From UMGS1484 sp045593325 (GTDB lineage Bacteria > Bacillota > Clostridia > Oscillospirales > Acutalibacteraceae), in NCBI GenBank assembly GCA_045593325.1, contig JAZNWL010000070.1:1-32527 (forward strand): DNA of 32,527 bases, read 5' to 3'. Both the position numbers and the translations under genes were made by a program. Under the pieces are notes generated by a model, which saw only the letters and a list, made by a program, of their open reading frames with translations, did no database searches and had not been told where the DNA came from. This document shows positions 1 to 6,888 of this stretch, piece after piece (position 1 is the stretch's first letter; each line of letters opens with the position of its first letter).

Positions 1-348
1 GGCACGCGCCAGGATGATGCAGTTTACAACGATCAGGGGTAAAAACAGCCCCAGAGAGTCGTTAATGGCGGGTAAATAGGCTTGTACCAACATTTGCACA
101 ATGGTAACAAACCCTGCAATAATGGTGATATAGGCGGGAATCCGCACCTTATCGGGAATGACCTTCCGCAGCAAAGAGATTGCCACGTTGGAGCCAATCA
201 GTACGGCGGTTGCCGCCAGACCCATGCCCAATCCGTTTGCCACCGAAGTGGTAACTGCCAGGGTGGGGCAGGTGCCAAGGCAAAGGCGAAGCACCGGGTT
301 TTCGGCAATGATGCCTTTGGTTAAGGTTTTTACATATTGCTTACTCAT
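1..348 (-). CDS. rnfE: Rnf complex subunit E, N-terminal part (runs off the window)
   Basis: Integral membrane subunit of the Rnf complex, which couples electron flow from reduced ferredoxin to NAD+ with ion pumping. The 116 residues visible begin MSKQYVKTLTKGI and contain the family stretch ENPVLRLCLGTCPTLAVTTS (residues 16-35), followed by hydrophobic helices. The family is usually about 200 residues, so the C-terminal part lies outside the left edge. The start codon at 346-348 overlaps the stop of rnfG by 8 bases, which indicates translational coupling. In Clostridia the order is rnfCDGEAB, so rnfA and rnfB should follow beyond the edge. Identification rests on sequence motif plus position; I am confident. 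Confidence 0.9.
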   Translation of the reverse strand, partial: MSKQYVKTLTKGIIAENPVLRLCLGTCPTLAVTTSVANGLGMGLAATAVLIGSNVAISLLRKVIPDKVRIPAYITIIAGFVTIVQMLVQAYLPAINDSLGLFLPLIVVNCIILARA

Positions 349-880
349 TGGGCACCTCCTTGGCATTGGTAGGGCTGACAAGATTCATAGATTCAAATTG
401 CGCCACTGCCAGGTTGACAGCCTCTTTCACCGCATCAGAGGAATAGGTGGCGCCGGTGATGGCGTCAATGGTATCCAGGGTGCCGGATTTTCCTGTGAAC
501 TGGGCAAGGAAACCGTTGTCGGTACCCACTTTCTGGCCGATGCCCGGGCTTTCTTCCGAGCAGTTGACCACGGCTACCCCTGTGATCTGCCCGTTTTCGT
601 CCATAGCGGTCATCACCTCTACCTTGGATTTATAACCCATGGCTTGGGTGAGGAAGATATAGACGGTTTGTCCGTCTTTTACTCCCAGGTAGGTGGTATC
701 GGTTCCCCGGGTAAAGGTGGCACCGGGTACCAGACGGGTCATGGCATCGGTGATTTGTTTTTGAGATTGCCGGGCAATGGCATCTTTGGTGAAGTGGTTG
801 GTTACACTCAAAGCGCCGGTAACCACCAAACAAATAATCAACAGTGCCAGGGTGGGTAAGAGAATGGATTTTACTTTCAT
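341..880 (-). CDS. rnfG: Rnf complex subunit G, FMN-carrying membrane protein
   Basis: A 179-residue protein with one N-terminal membrane segment (about residues 5-26) and an extracytoplasmic FMN-binding domain. The flavinylation motif is D-A-I-T-G-A-T at 139-145; in RnfG/NqrC proteins the last Thr carries FMN through a phosphoester bond made by ApbE, so Thr145 is the expected site. The upstream part has the usual G-Y-x-S-x-V-E-V and G-I-G-Q-K-V elements. It overlaps rnfD by 4 bases and rnfE by 8 bases. No apbE is seen in the window. In the complex it passes electrons between membrane flavins. Confidence 0.93.
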   Translation of the reverse strand: MKVKSILLPTLALLIICLVVTGALSVTNHFTKDAIARQSQKQITDAMTRLVPGATFTRGTDTTYLGVKDGQTVYIFLTQAMGYKSKVEVMTAMDENGQITGVAVVNCSEESPGIGQKVGTDNGFLAQFTGKSGTLDTIDAITGATYSSDAVKEAVNLAVAQFESMNLVSPTNAKEVPNE

Positions 881-1884
881 GCCTTACCCTCCTTTGCTTT
901 TTTCAAAGGCTTTGACCCAAAGGGTTTGGGGGTGGTCAGCCGTTCAATATGAGGAACTAAAATGTTCATCAGTACAATGGCAATGGACACCCCTTCAGGC
1001 ATATTGCCGTACACCCGAATGACGGCGGTGATGATCCCGCAACCCAGGGCATACACGATTTTCCCTTTAAAATTGATGGGGCAGGTGGTGTAGTCGGTTG
1101 CCATAAACACCGCACCCAAAATCAAGCCCCCCGCCATTAAATGATAATAGGGGTTTTGCCCGAATGCCCAGGCAAGGGCGGCGGTAGTTCCCATAAACAC
1201 CAGAGGAATCACGGGAGAAATAACTTTACGGATGCAAAGGTACAACCCGCCAATGAGCAATGCCACGGCGCAGGTTTCCCCTAAAGCACCGGGACGAAGC
1301 CCCAAAAACATGGAGAGGGGGTCAAACTCGGTAACGGTGGTGAACATTTGGGAAAGGGAGGGAATTTCCCCATTTGCCAACTGCCCTAAAGGAGAGGCAG
1401 AGGTAACGGCATCGGGGTTGCCCTGCATGATCGCCACAGGGTTGGGCCACTGACTGACCGACATATAATCGGGGAAAGAAAGCATCAGGGTGATGCGCCC
1501 CACCAGAGCGGGGTTGACAAAGTTTTGCCCAATGCCCCCGAAGAATTGTTTAGCAACGACAATGGCCACAAATGCACCGATAATGGGCATCCACCAGGGG
1601 AGATTGGAAGGCAGATTAAATGCCAACAACAATCCCGTTACCACGGCGGAACAATCCTTTACGGTGACAGGCCGTTTCAAAAGTTTTTGGGCGGCATATT
1701 CAAAAAAGACACAGGAAAGCACTGAAATGGCAATTAACAGTAAACTCCGCCAGCCGAACAGCACAATGGACATGATGCCTGCAGGGGCAAGGGCAATCAG
1801 CACGTCACCCATCAGCCCCGGGGTGGTGGCGGTGGTGTGAAAATGGGGAGAAGCCGAAACGGTGAGTTTAGAGGGAAGTTCCAT
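877..1884 (-). CDS. rnfD: Rnf complex subunit D, flavinylated membrane subunit
   Basis: Polytopic NqrB/RnfD-family protein, 335 residues, with many hydrophobic helices and the family signatures G-G-I-G-Q-N-F-V-N-P (116-125) and A-T-D-Y-T-T-C-P in the C-terminal half. I chose ATG 1884 over a longer start at 1908 because AAGGAG sits about 10 bases upstream of 1884 and the rnfC stop lies directly before it. The FMN attachment motif reads D-A-V-T-S-A-S-P (158-165): Ser164 stands where the flavin-linked Thr normally is. ApbE motifs tolerate Ser in some proteins, so the subunit may still be flavinylated. Cotranscribed with rnfC and rnfG. Confidence 0.93.
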   Translation of the reverse strand: MELPSKLTVSASPHFHTTATTPGLMGDVLIALAPAGIMSIVLFGWRSLLLIAISVLSCVFFEYAAQKLLKRPVTVKDCSAVVTGLLLAFNLPSNLPWWMPIIGAFVAIVVAKQFFGGIGQNFVNPALVGRITLMLSFPDYMSVSQWPNPVAIMQGNPDAVTSASPLGQLANGEIPSLSQMFTTVTEFDPLSMFLGLRPGALGETCAVALLIGGLYLCIRKVISPVIPLVFMGTTAALAWAFGQNPYYHLMAGGLILGAVFMATDYTTCPINFKGKIVYALGCGIITAVIRVYGNMPEGVSIAIVLMNILVPHIERLTTPKPFGSKPLKKAKEGKA

Positions 1885-1885
1885 A

Positions 1886-3217
1886 TCAGCCACGCTCCTT
1901 TCGTTCAATTTCTTTTGCCAATCTCATATATTGCACCAAGGGTCGGTTGGCAGGGCAACTGTAAGCGCAACTGCCACATTCCATACACACCCCAACCCCT
2001 ACCCGACGAAGGTTTTGGATATCATTGATTTTGGCGAACCGTTCAATGAGGGTGGGCATTAAAGACATGGGACAAGCCGAAGCACATCTGCCGCAACGAA
2101 TACAAGGCCCTTGTTTTTTATCTGACAAATCGTGTTTCTTATCAAAGAACAGAATGGCGTTGTTTTGCTTTACCACGGGGGTATGGGGGTTCACCTGCGC
2201 CACACCCATCATGGGGCCGCCCATGAGAATTTTGGTGGGTTGGGCTTTCAGGGTAACGTGGTTGACAATGTGAGAAATGGGAGTCCCCACGGGAATCCAC
2301 AGGTTCACAGGTTCTTTTACTGCGGGACCGTCCACCGTGATACGGCGGCGGGTCAAGGGCATGCCGGTGTTGATATAGTGTTGCAACACTGCCACACTGG
2401 TGATGTTCATCACAGCACACCCCACGTGGGAGGGAAGTTTCCCCATGGGAACCCGACGACCCGTTGCCACCTGCACCAGCACTTTTTCGGCACCGTGGGG
2501 GTAATGGGAGGGGAGTTTCATGATTTTAATGCGGGGGTCATTGGCTTTTTTTGCCATGTCCACCAACTTTTCAATGGCTTTGGGTTTGTTGTCTTCAATG
2601 CCAATGATGATTTGCTTTACGTCCAGCACTCGCAAAAGGGTCCCGATGCCCTGCATGATGAGTTCCCCGTCTTCCATACAAGCCCGATAGTCGGAAGTGA
2701 TATGGGGTTCACATTCTGCGGCATTGATCAGGAAGGTATCAATGGGGGTGGCTTCATGGGGGGTGAGTTTGATATGGGTGGGGAACCCTGCCCCACCAAG
2801 ACCTACCAGACCGCATGCTTTGGCGGCGGCAATCAAATCATCAATGGTGTTCACCGATACGGGTTTTAAGTCGGGACAATCGGTTTGCACCCCGTCGGGA
2901 ACAATTACTACCGTTTCGGTGAGTTCTCCGTTATAACAGGGAAGCAGTTTTACTTCCTTTACCGTTCCCGAAACGCTGGAATGAATGGGAGCGGACAGGG
3001 GTTTGTCACAATCCCCGATTTTTTGACCCACAGTAACGAAATCTCCGGCTTTCACCAGGGGGGTACAAGGCATCCCGATGTGCTGGCGCATGGGAATGAA
3101 AATTTCCTGGGCCAGAGGGAGTTTTTTTGTGGCACAATTTGCGGATTTTTTATGATGAGGAGGGTGAATTCCACCTCGGGCGCGGCAAACGGGTTTGATG
3201 AGAACCTCATAGGACAT
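1886..3217 (-). CDS. rnfC: Rnf complex subunit C, NADH-binding iron-sulfur subunit
   Basis: Peripheral cytoplasmic subunit thought to exchange electrons with NAD(H), 443 residues. The N-terminus has the RnfC hallmark G-G-I-H-P-P-H-H-K (15-23). A complex-I 51-kDa-like nucleotide/FMN region follows with G-L-G-G-A-G-F-P-T-H. The C-terminus has two [4Fe-4S] motifs, CIRCGRCASACP and CMECGSCAYSCP. Length is normal for the family. AAAGGAGG lies upstream of the ATG, inside the end of the Gx gene. It is the first rnf gene of the operon, as in other Clostridia. Confidence 0.95.
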   Translation of the reverse strand: MSYEVLIKPVCRARGGIHPPHHKKSANCATKKLPLAQEIFIPMRQHIGMPCTPLVKAGDFVTVGQKIGDCDKPLSAPIHSSVSGTVKEVKLLPCYNGELTETVVIVPDGVQTDCPDLKPVSVNTIDDLIAAAKACGLVGLGGAGFPTHIKLTPHEATPIDTFLINAAECEPHITSDYRACMEDGELIMQGIGTLLRVLDVKQIIIGIEDNKPKAIEKLVDMAKKANDPRIKIMKLPSHYPHGAEKVLVQVATGRRVPMGKLPSHVGCAVMNITSVAVLQHYINTGMPLTRRRITVDGPAVKEPVNLWIPVGTPISHIVNHVTLKAQPTKILMGGPMMGVAQVNPHTPVVKQNNAILFFDKKHDLSDKKQGPCIRCGRCASACPMSLMPTLIERFAKINDIQNLRRVGVGVCMECGSCAYSCPANRPLVQYMRLAKEIERKERG

Positions 3218-3223
3218 ATCCGT

Positions 3224-3733
3224 TTAACCTCCTTTGAATTTGTTCCCCACACGACATAAGGGGGGATATAGATAATGCAGCAGCAGTCCTGTAACACCGC
3301 CTGCAAATATGGCGAAGACCAGTAAAAAAGGATAATAGTGAAATAAATGGGGGGTGCCGGTAATTGCCATTGCCACCAGCAGTTGGGCGGTGTTGTGAGT
3401 CATGGCACCCAGAATTCCCGTAATCAGCAACGACTGCCGAAGCCGGAAGCACAGCCACATGATCAGGGTAGAAAGCAGTCCTCCTGCCAGGCTCATGCAA
3501 AAGGCGGTGATGCCACGGGTGGATAACACAAACAGGGATTTCAAAAGGCACAGGGTCAACGAGGGAACAAGCCCCAGGTAAGAGGCGGTGAACATGGTGA
3601 CAATGTTGGAAAATCCCGCTTTGGCACCGGGGGGTAAAAAGGGAAGGGGAGGAAGCAGACCTTCTAAAAAGGAAAGGACAATGGCACTGGCTCCCAACAG
3701 CCCTAAAAAGGCAACTTTATAGGATGGTTTCAT
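3224..3733 (-). CDS. Gx transporter family / heptaprenyl diphosphate synthase component I-like membrane protein
   Basis: A 169-residue hydrophobic protein with about five membrane segments and the family motif P-P-G-A-K-A-G-F-S-N-I-V (35-46). The family is annotated either as 'Gx transporter' or as the component-I partner of heptaprenyl diphosphate synthase (Pfam PF07456). In Clostridia it repeatedly sits beside NusG-domain-II proteins and rnf genes, as here, so a role with Rnf or ApbE is suspected but unproven. It ends 6 bases before the rnfC start. The substrate cannot be told from the sequence. Confidence 0.85.
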   Translation of the reverse strand: MKPSYKVAFLGLLGASAIVLSFLEGLLPPLPFLPPGAKAGFSNIVTMFTASYLGLVPSLTLCLLKSLFVLSTRGITAFCMSLAGGLLSTLIMWLCFRLRQSLLITGILGAMTHNTAQLLVAMAITGTPHLFHYYPFLLVFAIFAGGVTGLLLHYLYPPLCRVGNKFKGG

Positions 3734-3743
3734 AGCACTTCTC

Positions 3744-4127
3744 CTAATAGGTGATTCCGTCCACGGAGGATGTTCCTTCCACCGTTAAGGAAAAAGCGGC
3801 AGGCAAGCAAACGGCGGTGGTGCCTGCGGTGTTGAAAAACCCCGTTTTCATGCAAATTTTGTCGGAACAGGTGGAATGAGTTACGCCGATTTCTCCGTCA
3901 TTCACTTGCACTGTCAGGGTGTGTCCGTTGTTTTGAAAGGTGTATTCTCCGTCTTTGTCCAAGGAAAGGGTTTGCACCCTTTCACCATTGATTTTCACTG
4001 TGGCTGTGGCACCTGTTTCCTTGGAAAAGAGAAAAGAACCCAGCAACACCGTTACCGTGAGAATCAAACAAAGAATCAGGACATCTTTTTTACGAAAAAA
4101 CGGGGGCACGGTTGTTTTTGGATTCAT
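3744..4127 (-). CDS. NusG domain II-containing protein
   Basis: A 127-residue protein with an N-terminal membrane anchor (about 15-34) and an extracytoplasmic NusG_II domain. The domain signature is S-T-C-S-D-K-I-C-M-K-T-G-F followed by A-V-C-L-P; the first two cysteines resemble a C-x(3)-C pair and the third precedes the Leu-Pro of the family. Function is unknown. It is the first gene of the minus-strand operon and lies 10 bases upstream of the Gx gene, an arrangement typical of clostridial rnf neighbourhoods. The start ATG 4127 has AGGGAG upstream. Confidence 0.85.
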   Translation of the reverse strand: MNPKTTVPPFFRKKDVLILCLILTVTVLLGSFLFSKETGATATVKINGERVQTLSLDKDGEYTFQNNGHTLTVQVNDGEIGVTHSTCSDKICMKTGFFNTAGTTAVCLPAAFSLTVEGTSSVDGITY

Positions 4128-4168
4128 ATAAATCTCCCTGCAAAAAAATGTTCACAAAAGACAGTTAC

Positions 4169-4197
4169 ATTATAATAGCAACTAAAAAAGTTGTCAA
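4169..4197 (-). promoter_or_regulatory. Sigma-A promoter of the rnf operon
   Basis: On the minus strand TTGACA (4197-4192) and TATAAT (4174-4169) are separated by exactly 17 bases, a perfect consensus. Transcription should start near 4162, about 35 bases before the NusG-II start codon. It fires away from the lysR promoter about 100 bases to the right. Confidence 0.85.
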
Positions 4198-4276
4198 GTT
4201 TTATGATTTTTCCAGCTTTGTCAAGGGCAGGAAAGGGTGGAAAAAGTAACATATTCTGTGAAATACTCACACGATA

Positions 4277-4305
4277 TTGACAAAATCAGGGGAACACAGT
4301 ATAAT
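4277..4305 (+). promoter_or_regulatory. Sigma-A promoter of the lysR gene
   Basis: TTGACA (4277-4282), a 17-base spacer, and TATAAT (4300-4305) on the plus strand, again a perfect consensus. The predicted leader is about 100 bases and holds a small hairpin AAGGGG/CCCCTT (4335-4340 with 4347-4352). The -35 boxes of the two divergent promoters are 79 bases apart, so one regulator could control both. Confidence 0.85.
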
Positions 4306-4365
4306 CGAATATATAGTTTTGAGTATATCCAATGAAGGGGTTCTTACCCCTTTGTTGGGGAATTG

Positions 4366-4381
4366 TGATATTATTTTATCA
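4366..4381. promoter_or_regulatory. Candidate operator: inverted repeat in the lysR leader
   Basis: Perfect inverted repeat TGATA, six bases, TATCA, in an AT-rich setting 33 bases before the lysR start codon. A LysR autoregulatory site is one possibility, but its position downstream of the promoter would be unusual for activation. Short repeats of this size occur by chance, so this is weak. Confidence 0.3.
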
Positions 4382-4413
4382 ATATTACAGCCATTCAGGG
4401 GAGGAAAAATACT

Positions 4414-5337
4414 GTGAATACCTTGCATTTTAAATACGTGGCAGAGGTGGCCAAAACAGGGTCCATTACCCAGGCGGCAGAGAATTTATATATGGCACAG
4501 CCCAACCTTTCCAAAGCCATTAAAGAGCTGGAAGAGACCCTGGGAATCTCGATTTTTCGAAGAACCTCCAAGGGAGTGGTGCTCACCGAAAAGGGAGAAG
4601 AATTTTTGGTGTATGCCAAGCGGGTTCTCACCCAGATCGGCAAAATGGAAGCCCTTTCGGGGCAGGATGATTTCAGCGGCAAACGCATGTCTTTATGTCT
4701 GCCCGGTGGGACCTATATTTCCTACGCCTTTCAGCGGTTTGTCAAAGAAATCGCCCAGGAAGGAGAATTGGAACTTCGGGTAAAAGAGGCGGATTTCCTT
4801 ACCGGGGCAAACTGGATTTGCGACGGCGAAGTTTCCTTTGGCTTTTTGCGGGTGCCAACACGATATCTTCAATATTTTCAAGGGTTTTTGGAAGAAAAAG
4901 ACCTTCGGTTTCAAACCCTTTGGGAAGGGGAATACCTGGTGGTATTCAGCGAGAATCACCCGCTTGCCAAAGCGGGAGAGATTACCACGGAAAGTTTAAC
5001 GGACTTTGTGGAAATTGCCTGTGAAGAGGGAACGTTACCCACCTTTCCCGGTGGGGAAAACGACCGCAAAATCGAACACAGAAAAATCACCGTTCACAAC
5101 GGCAGTGCTTTGTTGGAGTTGGTGGCAGAGGTGGAGAGCGGATACGTATGGACGTCCCCCATGCCATCCCAACTGCTTTCCCGCTATGGGTTGGTGCAAC
5201 GAACCTGCCAAGGCAATACCGACGGGTTTTGTGATTTGCTGGTGTATCCCAAAGATTACCTTCTTACACCCTTGGACCGAAAATTGGTGGATACGGTATC
5301 TGTCACAAAGAACGGGGTGGTCTTTGGCTCTTTTTGA
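4414..5337 (+). CDS. LysR-family transcriptional regulator
   Basis: A 307-residue LysR protein: winged helix-turn-helix at residues 1-60 (G-S-I-T-Q-A-A-E-N-L and Q-P-N-L-S-K-A-I-K-E-L-E), linker helix, then the effector-binding domain. It starts with GTG at 4414, preceded by GGGGAGG at a spacing of 9 bases. It is divergent from the rnf operon, the classic placement of a LysR gene opposite its target, and it is also just upstream of the mdh-fumC-hdr-frd operon in the same direction. Either or both could be targets. The effector is unknown; a C4-dicarboxylate or aspartate would make sense but is only a guess. Confidence 0.9.
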   Translation: MNTLHFKYVAEVAKTGSITQAAENLYMAQPNLSKAIKELEETLGISIFRRTSKGVVLTEKGEEFLVYAKRVLTQIGKMEALSGQDDFSGKRMSLCLPGGTYISYAFQRFVKEIAQEGELELRVKEADFLTGANWICDGEVSFGFLRVPTRYLQYFQGFLEEKDLRFQTLWEGEYLVVFSENHPLAKAGEITTESLTDFVEIACEEGTLPTFPGGENDRKIEHRKITVHNGSALLELVAEVESGYVWTSPMPSQLLSRYGLVQRTCQGNTDGFCDLLVYPKDYLLTPLDRKLVDTVSVTKNGVVFGSF

Positions 5338-5360
5338 TAAAACTTTAACAAAAAACAAAA

Positions 5361-5389
5361 TTGACATATAAATATTTATATGTTATCAT
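5361..5389 (+). promoter_or_regulatory. Promoter upstream of the mdh-frd operon
   Basis: TTGACA (5361-5366), 17-base AT-rich spacer, TATCAT (5384-5389). It lies 23 bases after the lysR stop and would start a leader of about 400 bases ahead of mdh at 5800. I see no better promoter closer to mdh; a weak candidate around 5730 is not convincing. Confidence 0.7.
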
Positions 5390-5417
5390 TTATAAAGTAA
5401 TATATCGCTCTGCTTTT

Positions 5418-5469
5418 GGGGGTGTTTTGCGGCAAAATTCGGCAAAACAGGAGAAATACCCCCTTTTTT
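5418..5469 (+). terminator. Hairpin with T-run in the mdh leader (attenuator or leftover lysR terminator)
   Basis: GGGGGT (5418-5423) pairs with ACCCCC (5458-5463) and GTTTTG (5424-5429) with CAAAAC (5443-5448), leaving a 9-base bulge on the 3' side. Six Ts follow directly (5464-5469). Because it is downstream of the promoter at 5361, it can act as an attenuator for mdh as well as a terminator for lysR. Confidence 0.55.
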
Positions 5470-5495
5470 CTCATGGGAGAATGTGAATTGTTCAA

Positions 5496-5522
5496 GGTTT
5501 TGTCAAGAAAACCCCCTTTTTT
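5496..5522 (+). terminator. Second hairpin with T-run in the mdh leader
   Basis: GGTTTT (5496-5501), loop of six, AAAACC (5508-5513), then CCC and six Ts (5517-5522). The 3' part ACCCCCTTTTTTC (5511-5523) is a direct repeat of 5458-5470, so the GGGGG arm at 5418 could pair with either copy. A third, weaker module AAAGGG/CCCTTT follows at 5588-5608. The rest of 5530-5799 shows no credible gene. Confidence 0.45.
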
Positions 5523-5799
5523 CAAAAATCGATTTATTATGTAAAAAAACTTTGTGAAAAAAATGAAAAAGAAAAATTCACCTCTTTAAAGGGTGAAAAA
5601 GCCCTTTTCTCTTAAAAAATCAAAAAACGGGTTTTTCAGGGAAAAGGCAAGGGGAGAAGTAGATTTTTTATATACAGAAATGAATAGGGCTATGGACGAT
5701 TTATATTTCCATGCAAACAAGAATTTTGTTACACTATATCATGGATTCACTTGCGACTATCGATTTGTAATATGACTCTTAGAAAGGTTGGATAAAACC

Positions 5800-6747
5800 A
5801 TGAGCAAAATCACCATTATCGGAAGCGGCAGTGTGGGCTCCACCATTGCCTACACCATTGCCGTTTGCGGCATTGCTTCGGAAATCGTTATGATTGACGT
5901 AAACGAAGCCAAATCTTTGGGGGAAGCCCTGGACATTCGCCAAGGTACACCCTTCTGCCCTCCCATTTCGGTGTATGCCGGCAGTTACCGTGATGCCAAA
6001 GATTCCGATATTGTTATTTTAACTTCGGGAATTGCCCGGAAACCCGGCCAATCCCGTCTGGATCTGGCACAAACCAACGTGAACATCACCAAATCCATTA
6101 TTCCCGAAATCACCAAATACGCTCCCGATGCCAAATACATCATCGTCAGCAACCCTGTGGATATTCTTACCTACGTGTTCCACAAACGTTCGGGGCTGAA
6201 AGAATCTCAAATTATCGGGTCGGGCACCATTCTTGACACTGCCCGTCTTCGTTCCCGTATTTCGGAATATTATGAAATCAATCAACAAAACGTGCATGCT
6301 TACGTATTTGGGGAACACGGCGATTCTTCTTTTGTACCCTGGTCGGTTGCCAATATTTCCAATATTCCCATTGATGATTTCCAGGAATTTATCAACGACG
6401 ATACCAAAGGGCCCTTCCCTCCTTTCCAACATGAGCAAATTGAAAACTATATGCGGAAATCCGGTGGACGGATCATTGAACGCAAAGGGGCAACCTTCTA
6501 TGCCGTTGCCATTTCGGTTTGTCATATCTGCCGTTGTATTTTAAGCGGCATTGACACCACCTTGACCGTTTCTGCCATGATGCATGGGGAATACGGGGTG
6601 GACGACGTTTGCCTGAGCGTACTGAGCATTGTGGGCAGCGACGGGTTGACCGGTAAGGTGTTAATTCCCTTGACCGACGATGAAAAGAAGGCTTTGGAAC
6701 ATTCTGCCAACTGCCTGAAAGAAATCATCAGCCAACTTGACATTTAA
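5800..6747 (+). CDS. mdh: Malate dehydrogenase of the lactate/malate dehydrogenase family
   Basis: NAD-dependent 2-hydroxyacid dehydrogenase, 315 residues. Rossmann motif G-S-G-S-V-G (8-13), Asp33 for NADH preference, substrate-binding Arg149 in D-T-A-R-L-R, and the catalytic G-E-H-G-D-S-S with His173. The specificity loop reads A-R-K-P-G-Q-S-R: Arg80 takes the place of the lactate-specific Gln of LDH (position 102 in LDH numbering), which predicts oxaloacetate/malate. The neighbouring fumarase supports this. I start at ATG 5800 rather than TTG 5788 because AGAAAGG ends directly before the TTG. The general fold is LDH-like, so automatic annotation may call it lactate dehydrogenase. In the pathway it would consume NADH to reduce oxaloacetate. 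Confidence 0.88.
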   Translation: MSKITIIGSGSVGSTIAYTIAVCGIASEIVMIDVNEAKSLGEALDIRQGTPFCPPISVYAGSYRDAKDSDIVILTSGIARKPGQSRLDLAQTNVNITKSIIPEITKYAPDAKYIIVSNPVDILTYVFHKRSGLKESQIIGSGTILDTARLRSRISEYYEINQQNVHAYVFGEHGDSSFVPWSVANISNIPIDDFQEFINDDTKGPFPPFQHEQIENYMRKSGGRIIERKGATFYAVAISVCHICRCILSGIDTTLTVSAMMHGEYGVDDVCLSVLSIVGSDGLTGKVLIPLTDDEKKALEHSANCLKEIISQLDI

Positions 6748-6765
6748 TAGCTTGTAACAGTTCTT

Positions 6766-6857
6766 GCGGATTATCCTTCAAAAAGGGTACTCCGCTTGAC
6801 CTGCGTAATAGGACTTTTGTAAAAAGCAAAACAGGGCAAAAAATCCCCCTGTTTTTA
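6766..6857 (+). terminator. Two hairpins between mdh and fumC, the second terminator-like
   Basis: First hairpin: GCGGA (6766-6770) with TCCGC (6791-6795) enclosing ATCCTT with AAGGGT. Second: AAAACAGGG (6828-6836) with CCCTGTTTT (6847-6855), ending in five Ts. The second could cause partial termination, so mdh and the fumC-hdr-frd genes may be transcribed at different levels. I found no convincing promoter in this 141-base gap. Confidence 0.5.
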
Positions 6858-6888
6858 CCAAATATTGATGGAGAAATGAGGAAACAAC

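Noticed and set aside
158..859. A 233-residue open frame on the plus strand opposite rnfE and rnfG.
   Set aside because: It is an antisense shadow of rnf genes that match their families well.
5706..5735. A possible promoter TTTCCA/TACACT close to mdh.
   Set aside because: Both boxes match poorly; the promoter at 5361 is far better.
5593..5775. A 60-residue open frame in the mdh leader, starting with GTG.
   Set aside because: No ribosome site, very Lys/Phe-rich low-complexity start, overlaps the hairpin region; better explained as leader RNA.
6796..6825. TTGACC with TAAAAA 18 bases on, a possible fumC promoter.
   Set aside because: The -10 is poor and the predicted start would fall inside the terminator-like hairpin at 6828.
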